From NCBI GenBank assembly GCA_018712425.1, contig DVHA01000124.1, forward strand, positions 1 through 5,264: 5,264 nucleotides of DNA. Direction: 5' to 3'. This DNA comes from Candidatus Faecivivens stercoravium. GTDB lineage: Bacteria; Bacillota; Clostridia; Oscillospirales; Ruminococcaceae. Below, piece by piece: positions 1 through 5,264 of the stretch (position 1 is its first letter; each line of letters starts with the position of its first letter). Made by a program: the position numbers and the translations under genes. The notes under the pieces are model-generated. The model was not told the DNA's origin and did no database searches. It worked only from the letters and a program-made list of their open reading frames with translations.

Positions 1-297
1 CGGCTTAAATCCCACCCGGTCTGCATTTCTTCCGACGGCGGCGTCTCGATTGAGATGGAGAAGGTTCTGAGCGCGATGCCCGGCGCCAACGGCCAGAAGA
101 TCCAGGCCAAGCGGGTGTTGGAACTGAACGCCTCCCATCCGGTTTTTGCCCGGCTGCAGAAGCTGTTTGCCGAGAACCTGGATGCGGTTAAGGAATACGC
201 CTCCCTTCTGTATGACCAGGCACTGCTGATTGAGGGCCTTCCGATTGAGGATCCGGTCGCTTTCTCCAACGCGGTCTGCAAGCTGATGGCGGAATAA
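1..297 (+). CDS. htpG: Molecular chaperone HtpG (Hsp90), C-terminal part
   Basis: This is the 3' end of an htpG gene; the reading frame is open from base 1 to the TAA at 295-297, giving 98 residues. HtpG is the cytosolic bacterial Hsp90, an ATP-dependent homodimeric chaperone. The part present is the C-terminal dimerisation domain. It carries the family's recognisable run: a region ending in an SDGGVSIEMEKVL-type segment, then RVLELNASHPVFARL, then a helix with LLYDQALLIEG and the ending IEDPVAFSNAVCKLMAE. These match the usual Hsp90 C-terminal pattern (ELNxxHxxxxxL, then LLxDQALLxEGxxxEDPxxF). The ATPase and middle domains lie outside the window, so intactness and regulation cannot be judged. 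An ATG at 55 lies inside the domain and is not a real start. The identification is firm; it is truncated only by the window edge. Confidence 0.93.
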   Translation, partial: RLKSHPVCISSDGGVSIEMEKVLSAMPGANGQKIQAKRVLELNASHPVFARLQKLFAENLDAVKEYASLLYDQALLIEGLPIEDPVAFSNAVCKLMAE

Positions 298-319
298 GCG
301 GCTTGATACGCCTTTCTAT

Positions 320-364
320 CGGCCGGCGGGGACAGAGAGCCCTGCCGGCCGTCTTCGGCGTTTT
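320..364 (+). terminator. Probable intrinsic terminator after htpG
   Basis: A 12-bp GC-rich stem (320-331 pairing with 340-351, with one G-T pair) closes an 8-nt loop starting 23 bases after the htpG stop codon. The downstream tract is weak (TCTTCGGCGTTTT, 352-364). A second small stem, GCCG/CGGC at 348-359, sits directly before GTTTT. The stem and position fit a terminator; the interrupted T-tract lowers confidence. Confidence 0.5.
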
Positions 365-385
365 AGAAAAGATTACAAATTGCAT

Positions 386-415
386 CTGGAAATCTCGGCC
401 CTGATATGCTATAAT
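386..415 (+). promoter_or_regulatory. Extended -10 promoter for the Rho_N-like gene
   Basis: A perfect -10 hexamer TATAAT lies at 410-415, preceded by TGC (407-409), which makes an extended -10 element of the sigma-A type. The best -35 match at normal distance is weak (CTGGAA, 386-391, 18-nt spacer), as is usual when an extended -10 is present. TTGCAT at 380-385 is closer to consensus, but its 24-nt spacing is too long. Transcription would start near 422, leaving a leader of about 60-100 nt depending on the true start codon. Confidence 0.65.
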
Positions 416-523
416 AATAAAAACATACCCGGTTGAAGGAGTTCCGGCAGCTGGGGAAAAACAGAAAACGGGCGTCCGACGGCTTTGCCGGGGCTCGCCG
501 GTATGAAGGGATTTTGGGAATAT

Positions 524-1474
524 ATGACAATACAGGATAACTTGAAAGGAAAGACGGTTTCAGAGTTGAAGGAGATCGCGGCGCAGATTGGCTGCACTGG
601 TTTCTCCCGGATGAAAAAGGCGGAACTGTCCGACCTGGTTCTTGAAAACCTCACCGATCCGGAAACGGTCAAGATCTTTCTGACCACCATCAATGAGGAG
701 GAGTTTAAACGGTTTAAAAAGCTTTGCCGCCGTCCGGAGTCAAAAGACATCTATCTGCCGTCCTTTGACCGGATTGGGTATGGGAAAAGCCATCAGCAGG
801 AACTGCCTCTGTATACCGTATTGACGGAGGAAATTCAGGCGTTTTCGCTGGAGGATCTGGACAAGGCCTTTTACCGGAACCGCCGGCAGATGCAGAAACT
901 CTACCGCTACCTTTCAGCGTTTGTCCAGTATTATGGGATTATCGACCTGGTTACGGCAGTGACCCTGCTGCAGAAGTACGAGGGGATGACAATCACCACC
1001 GACGACCTGTATGTTGACGCTTCCACCCTCTGTATGGCGCAGACGCCCTTCTGGCTCGACCAAAACCGGATTATCAGCGATGCTCTGGAAGACGAAGAGA
1101 TGGAGGAGATGTGGGAGAGCCAGCAGGGGAAGCCCTACGCTTTCCTCCCGCGGGAGCAGCTCCTCCGCTATGCCGACATGATGTACGCGCCTCATCTTCC
1201 GGAAGCGGAGCCGGTCTGCCGGTTTTTGCAGGAATATTTCCGCATTTCCGCAAAGGAAGCCCGGAAAGAAACCGATTTCCTCTGCCAGGTAATGATGACG
1301 GAGACGGAGCCAGGAGAAGTATTCGATATCCTGCATACGGATGGATACACCTTTAAGGAAATCGAGAATGTCCAGGCATTCCTCGCCCTCTTTACCGAAC
1401 TGTTCCAGCAGCTGCCTCTTTGGATGAACCGGGGGTTCAGCCAGGCGGAGCTGCCGGGAGTTATGGCCGAATAA
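524..1474 (+). CDS. Uncharacterised protein with N-terminal Rho_N/SAP-like motif
   Basis: The protein has 316 residues and I do not recognise a named family for the whole. Residues about 7-42 (LKGKTVSELKEIAAQIG, then GFSRMKKAELSDLVLENL) follow the helix-extended-helix pattern of the Rho N-terminal/SAP-like motif, which in other proteins binds nucleic acids. The rest looks helical and soluble. It is rich in aromatic residues and has an acidic stretch (DALEDEEMEEMWE) near residues 186-198. The C-terminal part ends in a segment like LFTELFQQLPLWMNRGFSQAEL. I see no signal peptide, membrane segment, cysteine zinc motif or nuclease motif. Start choice is uncertain: ATG 524 begins directly before the Rho_N motif, but ATG 503 and TTG 485 are in frame and upstream. 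GGGA at 516-519 and GAAGGG at 505-510 are only weak SDs for ATG 524. It is monocistronic, with its own promoter and terminator. A nucleic-acid-binding role is an inference from the short motif alone. Confidence 0.8.
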   Translation: MTIQDNLKGKTVSELKEIAAQIGCTGFSRMKKAELSDLVLENLTDPETVKIFLTTINEEEFKRFKKLCRRPESKDIYLPSFDRIGYGKSHQQELPLYTVLTEEIQAFSLEDLDKAFYRNRRQMQKLYRYLSAFVQYYGIIDLVTAVTLLQKYEGMTITTDDLYVDASTLCMAQTPFWLDQNRIISDALEDEEMEEMWESQQGKPYAFLPREQLLRYADMMYAPHLPEAEPVCRFLQEYFRISAKEARKETDFLCQVMMTETEPGEVFDILHTDGYTFKEIENVQAFLALFTELFQQLPLWMNRGFSQAELPGVMAE

Positions 1475-1476
1475 TA

Positions 1477-1515
1477 AAAGAGCCGAAACGGATAGGATTT
1501 CCGTTTCGGCTCTTT
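1477..1515. terminator. Bidirectional intrinsic terminator between convergent genes
   Basis: A perfect 15-bp inverted repeat (1477-1491 and 1501-1515, arms AAAGAGCCGAAACGG and its complement) encloses a 9-nt loop. It lies three bases after the stop of the Rho_N-like gene and seven bases beyond the tgt stop. The A-rich left flank and T-rich right end give a U-tract in each direction (CTCTTT on plus, CTCTTTTATTAT on minus), so one hairpin can end both transcripts. Confidence 0.92.
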
Positions 1516-1521
1516 GTGCGT

Positions 1522-2652
1522 TCAGATTCTCCGGTCGAGCAGGTCGGCGTATTTTGCCCGGAACTGGTCGAAGGTCCCGTCTTCGATGGCGGCGCGGATC
1601 TTTTCCATCAGCGTGTTGTAGAAGAAAAGGTTGTGCATGACCGCCAGCCGCATCCCCAGCATCTCGTTTGCTTTAAAGAGGTGGCGGAGGTAGGCCAGCG
1701 AGAACTTCTGGCAGGTGGGGCACTGGCACTCTTCGTCGATCGGCCCCAGGTCTTCGGCATACTTGGCATTCATGATGTTGCGGATGCCGTGCCAGGTGTT
1801 TAAATGCCCGTGGCGAGCGTTACGGGAGGGCATGACGCAGTCGAACAGGTCGACGCCCCGCGCCACCGCCTCGATGATGTTGCCGGGGGTCCCGACCCCC
1901 ATCAGATACCGGGGCCGGTCGTCGGGCATATAGGGGGTGACGGCCGAGATAATCCGGTACATATCCTCGGTCTTTTCGCCGACCGCGAGGCCGCCGATGG
2001 CGTAGCCGTCCAGGTCGAGTTTCGCGATCTCCTTCATATGCTCAATCCGCAGGTCTTCATAGATACAGCCCTGGTTGATGCCGAAGAGCATCTGGTGGGG
2101 GTTTAAGGTATCCGGCTGGGCGTTTAAGCGGGCCATTTCCGCCTTGCACCGCTCCAGCCAGCGGACCGTCCGGTCACAGGAGCGCTTGGAATACTCGTGG
2201 GTCGACGGGTTTTCGACGCATTCGTCGAAGGCCATCGCGATGGTCGAACCGAGATGGGACTGGATCTGCATCGACTTTTCCGGGCTCATGAAGATCTTCC
2301 GTCCGTCGATATGGGAAGCGAAGGTGACCCCTTCCTCCTGAATTTTGCGCAGGGAAGCGAGGGAGAAGACCTGAAACCCACCCGAGTCGGTCAGGATCGG
2401 CTTGTCCCATCCCATAAACTTGTGCAGCCCGCCCAGCCGGTAGATGAGGTCATCCCCCGGCCGGACGTGAAGGTGGTAGGTGTTGCAGAGTTCCACCTGG
2501 CAGTGGAGGTCCTTGAGGTCGTAGGAAGACACCCCGCCCTTGATGGCGGCAGAGGTGCCGACGTTCATAAAGGCGGGCATCTCGATGGTGCCGTGGACGG
2601 TGGTAAAACGGCCGCGCCGGGCGAGGCCCTGGGTGGTGATCAGTTTGTACAT
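1522..2652 (-). CDS. tgt: tRNA-guanine transglycosylase (Tgt)
   Basis: Tgt (376 residues) exchanges G34 of GUN-anticodon tRNAs (Asp, Asn, His, Tyr) for a 7-deazaguanine base; in bacteria this is usually preQ1, in the queuosine pathway. The TIM-barrel landmarks are present. ILTDSGGFQVFSL holds the general-base Asp at residue 89. FDEC (Asp 143) and FGINQG (Gln 194) contact the base. GYAIGGLAVGE (216-226) closes the pocket. RGVDLFDCVMPSR holds the nucleophile Asp 271. The zinc site is Cys 309, Cys 311, Cys 314 and His 340. I chose ATG at 2652 because AAAGGA at 2660-2665 sits 7 nt upstream; a TTG two codons earlier overlaps the end of that SD region. It lies 58 nt after queA on the same strand with no terminator between, so the two are probably cotranscribed. 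Compared with Bacillus Tgt it has a few extra residues before FGINQG. Length and motifs are otherwise normal. Confidence 0.97.
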   Translation of the reverse strand: MYKLITTQGLARRGRFTTVHGTIEMPAFMNVGTSAAIKGGVSSYDLKDLHCQVELCNTYHLHVRPGDDLIYRLGGLHKFMGWDKPILTDSGGFQVFSLASLRKIQEEGVTFASHIDGRKIFMSPEKSMQIQSHLGSTIAMAFDECVENPSTHEYSKRSCDRTVRWLERCKAEMARLNAQPDTLNPHQMLFGINQGCIYEDLRIEHMKEIAKLDLDGYAIGGLAVGEKTEDMYRIISAVTPYMPDDRPRYLMGVGTPGNIIEAVARGVDLFDCVMPSRNARHGHLNTWHGIRNIMNAKYAEDLGPIDEECQCPTCQKFSLAYLRHLFKANEMLGMRLAVMHNLFFYNTLMEKIRAAIEDGTFDQFRAKYADLLDRRI

Positions 2653-2659
2653 GGGCAAA

Positions 2660-2665
2660 TCCTTT
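2660..2665 (-). promoter_or_regulatory. tgt ribosome binding site
   Basis: On the minus strand AAAGGA occurs 7 nt before the ATG at 2652. It decides the start: the in-frame TTG at 2658 would leave only one base between SD and start codon. Confidence 0.75.
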
Positions 2666-2710
2666 CTGTTGGTTCAGGGGGTGAGGGGGCATCTGTAAAC
2701 GCCGGGCTGT

Positions 2711-3745
2711 TTAGAGGATCAGCATCGCGTCCCCAAAGCTGAAAAAGCGGTATTTTTCCTGCACCGCCACATGGTAGGCGTTCATAATATGGTCGTATCC
2801 GGCCAGCGCCGCCACCAGCATAATCAGTGTGCTCTCCGGGAGGTGGAAGTTGGTGATCAACCCGTCGATGCACTTAAATTCGTATCCGGGGTAGATAAAG
2901 ATGTCGGTCCAGCCTTCGGCCGGCTGGATGCCGCCGTAAAAGGTGGCGACGCTTTCCAGCGTCCGGCAGCTGGTGGTGCCGACCGCGATGACCCGGCCGC
3001 CGTTTTTCTTAGTCTCCAGGATCCGGTCGGCGGTCTCCTTGGTCAGCTGGTAGTGTTCCGAGTGCATCTTGTGGTCGAGGACGTTCTCCTCCTTGACCGG
3101 CCGGAAGGTGCCGAGGCCGACGTGGAGGGTGATTTCGGCGATGCCGATGCCTTTCGCCTTCAGCCGTTCCATCAGCTCGGGGGTAAAGTGCAGCCCGGCT
3201 GTCGGGGCGGCGGCACTCCCTTCCTCTTTGGAGTAGACGGTCTGGTAGCGCTCTTTGTCCTCCAGCTTTTCGGTGATGTAGGGGGGGAGGGGCATCTGGC
3301 CGATTTCATCAAGGATCGAGTAGATGGTTTTATTGGGGTCGTGGGTAAACCTGACCAGCCGGTTGCCGTCTTCAAAAATGTCGACGACCTCCGCTTCCAG
3401 GAGCCCGTCGCCGAAGGTGTATTTGACCCCCATCTTCGCCTTTTTGCCGGGCTTGACCAGAATTTCCCAGGTGTCTTCCGCCTTTTGTTCCAGCAGCAGG
3501 AATTCGACGTGGGAGCCGGTGTCCTTTTTAAAACCGTAGATCCGCGCCGGGATAACCCGGGAGTTGTTGACCACCAGAAGGTCCCCGGGGCGCAGGAGGT
3601 TTTCGATGTCGTAGAAGTGGTAATGCCCGATCTCGCCGGTCTCCCGGTTCAGGCTCATCAGCCGGGAGTGGTCCCGCTGGGGGAGCGGGTGCTGGGCAAT
3701 CAGTTCGTGGGGCAGGTCGTAGTAAAAGTCACTTTTCTTTAACAC
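2711..3745 (-). CDS. queA: S-adenosylmethionine:tRNA ribosyltransferase-isomerase (QueA)
   Basis: QueA transfers and isomerises the ribosyl part of S-adenosylmethionine onto preQ1 already placed in tRNA, giving epoxyqueuosine. From the chosen start the protein has 344 residues, the family's normal length. Conserved blocks run along the whole sequence: LIAQHPLPQRDHSRLM (15-30), VVNNSRVIPARIYG (58-71), IGQMPLPPYI (148-157), SAAAPTAGLHFTPEL (177-191), TLHVGLGTFRPV (206-217), HSEHYQL (228-234), AVGTTSCRTLES (254-265), LITNFHLPESTLIMLV (296-311) and the usual ending YRFFSFGDAMLIL. I chose GTG at 3745 because GGAAGGA (3752-3758) lies 6 nt upstream and the resulting N-terminus (MLKKSDFYYDLP) matches the family. 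The in-frame ATG at 3760 overlaps this SD and would add five atypical residues. The gene is first in a queA-tgt unit, a common pairing of consecutive pathway steps, and is divergent from asd. Nothing appears broken. Confidence 0.97.
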   Translation of the reverse strand: MLKKSDFYYDLPHELIAQHPLPQRDHSRLMSLNRETGEIGHYHFYDIENLLRPGDLLVVNNSRVIPARIYGFKKDTGSHVEFLLLEQKAEDTWEILVKPGKKAKMGVKYTFGDGLLEAEVVDIFEDGNRLVRFTHDPNKTIYSILDEIGQMPLPPYITEKLEDKERYQTVYSKEEGSAAAPTAGLHFTPELMERLKAKGIGIAEITLHVGLGTFRPVKEENVLDHKMHSEHYQLTKETADRILETKKNGGRVIAVGTTSCRTLESVATFYGGIQPAEGWTDIFIYPGYEFKCIDGLITNFHLPESTLIMLVAALAGYDHIMNAYHVAVQEKYRFFSFGDAMLIL

Positions 3746-3868
3746 AGGGTATCCTTCCATTCCGCCGCAGGCGCGGCAATATTATCAGGGCAGCCCGGTT
3801 TTAAACCGTCCTAAGGGCCGTTTTCATCCGGGTTTGCCGCAAAAATCAGGCGAATTTATAGAAATCAA
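3746..3868. other. queA upstream region in the divergent queA/asd gap
   Basis: This part of the gap should hold the queA promoter, but I find no convincing one. On the minus strand GATAAT (3781-3786) and TATAAA (3855-3860) are possible -10 elements, neither with a good -35 at 16-18 nt. An odd-centred inverted repeat, CGGTTT-T-AAACCG (3796-3808), lies just upstream of the first candidate and could be an operator. I see no preQ1 riboswitch-like structure and no small gene here. Confidence 0.35.
3752..3758 (-). promoter_or_regulatory. queA ribosome binding site, supports GTG start
   Basis: GGAAGGA on the minus strand is followed by 6 nt and a GTG at 3745. The SD overlaps the alternative ATG at 3758-3760, which has only GGCGGA immediately against it. 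The spacing therefore favours GTG. Confidence 0.75.
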
Positions 3869-3897
3869 TTGACACGGGGTCGGTTTGGTGATATGAT
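3869..3897 (+). promoter_or_regulatory. Sigma-A promoter for the lysine riboswitch/asd transcript
   Basis: A perfect -35 TTGACA (3869-3874) is separated by exactly 17 nt from TATGAT (3892-3897), one mismatch from consensus. TG at 3889-3890 adds an extended -10. Initiation would fall near 3904, about 15 nt before the riboswitch aptamer begins. This is the strongest promoter in the window. Confidence 0.9.
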
Positions 3898-3918
3898 GAT
3901 ATCAATATAAATACCGTA

Positions 3919-4153
3919 GAGTCAGAGGAGCGGCATGCATGAGTATATGTGCGGAGATAGCCTTCATCTGTGAAGCACATAAAAAGGGCCGGCCGCCGAA
4001 GGGAAATGTAAAAGGCCTTGCATTTTGCCTGGTCTGTCCGCCGAAGAGGCGGCGGACTGTCATCGTCATGATGGAGAGCTGATTTTGACCTGCAAAGGCA
4101 GGGCAGTATCTTTATTATAAGCGATGGCAGGCCGGTTTTCAACCGGTTTTTTT
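3919..4153 (+). ncRNA. Lysine riboswitch (L-box) with terminator expression platform
   Basis: This leader matches the lysine aptamer architecture known from Bacillus lysC. P1 is GTCAG (3921-3925) with CTGAT (4079-4083). AGAGGAGC and GAGTA follow on the 5' side. P2 is TATGTGC/GCACATA (3946-3952 with 3975-3981), capped by AGAT/ATCT (3955-3958, 3966-3969) around loop AGCCTTC, with the conserved TGTGAA run at 3970-3975. The core segment AAAAAGGG...GCCGAAG (3981-4001) leads into P3, AAATG/CATTT (4004-4008, 4021-4025). P4 is GTCCGCC/GGCGGAC (4036-4042, 4051-4057). The conserved ACTGTCA (4056-4062) and a short P5, CATC/GATG (4061-4064, 4070-4073), precede GGAGAGCT. Loop L2 GCCTT (3960-3964) can pair with L3 AAGGC (4012-4016), the expected kissing contact. 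In this family lysine binding stabilises P1 and allows terminator formation, so it should switch asd off when lysine is plentiful. Confidence 0.95.
4132..4153 (+). terminator. Riboswitch-controlled intrinsic terminator
   Basis: CCGGTT (4132-4137) pairs with AACCGG (4141-4146) across a TTC loop, followed directly by seven Ts (4147-4153). The stem is short but can extend by wobble and A-T pairs into the T-tract (4129-4131 with 4147-4149). It lies between the aptamer and the asd SD, where the lysine riboswitch off-state terminator is expected. Confidence 0.85.
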
Positions 4154-4200
4154 ATCGTTTGAAGGTTTCCACTAAAAATTTATCCCCTGCACGGACAAAA

Positions 4201-4208
4201 AGGAGAGG
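4201..4208 (+). promoter_or_regulatory. asd ribosome binding site
   Basis: AGGAGAGG lies 6-9 nt before the ATG at 4215, a strong SD that fixes the asd start. It is 47 nt beyond the end of the riboswitch T-tract, so it is not within the terminator hairpin itself. Confidence 0.8.
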
Positions 4209-4214
4209 AATAGG

Positions 4215-5264
4215 ATGAAAACCTATCGTGTTGGCATCATTGGAGCGACCGGAATGGTCGGGCAGCGGTTTGCGACCCTTCTCGAACACCACCCCTGGTT
4301 TAAAGTGACGGCGCTGGCCGCGTCCGGCCGGAGCGCCGGGCAGACCTACCGCAAGGCGGTGGAAGGCCGCTGGAAGATGAAAACCCCGTTGCCGGAGTCG
4401 ATGGCCGACCTGGTCCTTTACGACGCGACGGAGGACATTGATAAAATAGCCGCGGAAGTGGATTTTGTCTTCTGCGCGGTCAATATGCCCAAGGCGGAAA
4501 TCCGCGCGCTGGAAGAAGCCTACGCCAAAAAGGAAGTGCCGGTGGTCTCCAACAACTCCGCCCACCGCGGCACGCCGGACGTCCCGATGGTGGTCCCGGA
4601 ACTGAACGCCGACCACATCGACGTTATCCCTTACCAGAGGAAGCGGCTGGGCACCAAACGGGGCTTTATCGCCGTCAAATCCAACTGCTCGCTCCAGAGC
4701 TATGTGCCCGCCCTGTCGCCGCTGCGGGAGGCTTTCGGCCTGAAATCGGTGCTGGCCTGCACCTACCAGGCGATTTCCGGCGCCGGCAAGACCTTTGAGA
4801 CCTTCCCGGAGATCCTGGACAATGTCATCCCGTACATCGGCGGGGAAGAGGAGAAGAGCGAACAGGAGCCCTTAAAGCTCTGGGGACATATCGAAAACGG
4901 CGTCATCGTCAATGCCGAGAGCCCGGTCATCACCTCCCAGTGCCTGCGGGTGCCGGTTTCCGACGGGCATACCGCGGCGGTCTTCGCCACCTTTGAGAAA
5001 AAGCCTGCGATCGAGGAAATCAAGAAAATCTGGGCGGAATTTAAAGGCCCGATCCACGACCTGCATCTGCCTTCCGCCCCGCAGCAGTTTATCCATTATT
5101 TTGAGGAACCGGACCGTCCCCAGCCGAGACTCGACCGGGAGATGGATGGCGGCATGGCGGTGGAAGTTGGACGGCTGCGGGAAGATAAGCTGTTTGACGT
5201 GAAATTTGTTTGCCTTTCCCACAATACCCTGCTGGGGGCGGCCGGCGGCGCAGTGCTGACGGCG
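4215..5264 (+). CDS. asd: Aspartate-semialdehyde dehydrogenase, archaeal/fungal type (3' end cut by window)
   Basis: ASADH reduces beta-aspartyl phosphate with NADPH to aspartate semialdehyde, the branch point to lysine/diaminopimelate, methionine and threonine. The frame is open for 350 codons to the window edge. The N-terminal Rossmann motif GIIGATGMVGQRF (7-19) binds NADP. SNNSAHR (112-118) and VPELNADH (127-134) follow. SNCSLQ holds the catalytic Cys at 158, TYQAISGAG (183-191) the active-site Gln at 185, and RVPVSDGHTAAVF the catalytic His at 252. The late blocks DRPQPRLDR (300-308) and LSHNTLLGAAGGAVL (334-348) match the form known from Methanocaldococcus and fungi rather than the common E. 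coli or Bacillus forms. By comparison with that form (about 350-365 residues), only around a dozen residues are missing. A lysine riboswitch directly upstream supports a biosynthetic role. The cut is the window edge, not a mutation. Confidence 0.95.
   Translation, partial: MKTYRVGIIGATGMVGQRFATLLEHHPWFKVTALAASGRSAGQTYRKAVEGRWKMKTPLPESMADLVLYDATEDIDKIAAEVDFVFCAVNMPKAEIRALEEAYAKKEVPVVSNNSAHRGTPDVPMVVPELNADHIDVIPYQRKRLGTKRGFIAVKSNCSLQSYVPALSPLREAFGLKSVLACTYQAISGAGKTFETFPEILDNVIPYIGGEEEKSEQEPLKLWGHIENGVIVNAESPVITSQCLRVPVSDGHTAAVFATFEKKPAIEEIKKIWAEFKGPIHDLHLPSAPQQFIHYFEEPDRPQPRLDREMDGGMAVEVGRLREDKLFDVKFVCLSHNTLLGAAGGAVLTA

Larger units (their letters stand above)
298..523. other. htpG to Rho_N-like gene intergenic region
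   Basis: This 226-nt gap contains the htpG terminator hairpin, the extended -10 promoter and a leader with a strong SD (GAAGGAG, 435-441) that has no ATG, GTG or TTG at a suitable distance. An inverted pair CCGGCA (444-449) and TGCCGG (486-491) in the leader could form a stem. No convincing separate gene was found. Confidence 0.5.

Noticed and set aside
451..540. CTG-initiated 29-codon leader peptide as a gene
   Set aside because: CTG starts are rare and the peptide has no recognisable features; kept only as part of a finding about the leader, not annotated.
914..1336. 140-residue minus-strand open frame
   Set aside because: Antisense inside the Rho_N-like gene; no promoter, SD or motif support.
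2197..2742. 181-residue plus-strand open frame
   Set aside because: Antisense to tgt, which has full family motifs; no SD or recognisable product.
2771..3742. 323-residue plus-strand open frame
   Set aside because: It is the antisense of queA. Its low-complexity V/G/D/F-rich translation is typical of a GC-rich shadow frame.
3746..3868. preQ1 riboswitch upstream of queA
   Set aside because: No small hairpin followed by an A-rich tail overlapping the queA SD is visible on the minus strand.
3846..4142. 98-residue minus-strand open frame over the asd leader
   Set aside because: It lies antisense to the lysine riboswitch, whose conserved stems explain the sequence. It has no recognisable motifs.
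3904..4160. T-box leader as an alternative for the asd leader
   Set aside because: No T-box sequence or specifier loop was seen, whereas the ordered stems, GCCGAAG and ACTGTCA segments and loop-loop complementarity fit the lysine aptamer.
4152..4616. 154-residue minus-strand open frame
   Set aside because: Antisense to asd; the translation is H/R/G-rich and without family features.

Overview
The window is ordinary chromosomal DNA from a GC-rich, low-copy-repeat bacterium, most likely a member of the Clostridia (Firmicutes). Three things suggest this. Strong SD sequences precede the genes. A lysine riboswitch of the Bacillus/Clostridium type precedes an aspartate-pathway gene. The protein sequences also look clostridial. 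The lineage is an inference from these traits, not from a marker gene. No mobile element, CRISPR array, tRNA or rRNA was seen.

Layout from left to right. Positions 1-297 (+) hold the last 98 residues of the Hsp90 chaperone HtpG, followed by a GC-rich hairpin that probably terminates it. A good extended -10 promoter near 410 then drives an uncharacterised 316-residue protein (524-1474, +) that begins with a Rho_N/SAP-like helical motif. This gene converges on a minus-strand pair, and the two transcription units share a perfect 15-bp bidirectional terminator (1477-1515). The minus-strand pair is queA (2711-3745) followed by tgt (1522-2652), two enzymes of queuosine tRNA modification. Tgt inserts preQ1 into the wobble position of GUN-anticodon tRNAs, and QueA then adds the epoxycyclopentanediol ring.

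Divergently transcribed from queA is a lysine-biosynthesis unit on the plus strand. It has a near-consensus promoter (TTGACA, 17 nt, TATGAT), a complete lysine riboswitch aptamer (about 3919-4084), an intrinsic terminator (4132-4153), a strong SD, and asd (4215 to the window end). The asd product is aspartate-semialdehyde dehydrogenase of the archaeal/fungal type. It lacks only its last dozen or so residues.

The most notable points are the archaeal/fungal-type ASADH under a classical bacterial lysine riboswitch, the fully resolvable riboswitch structure including its loop-loop contact, and the Rho_N-headed orphan gene with an odd leader in which a strong SD is not followed by a matching start codon. 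I see no convincing wholly new system here.
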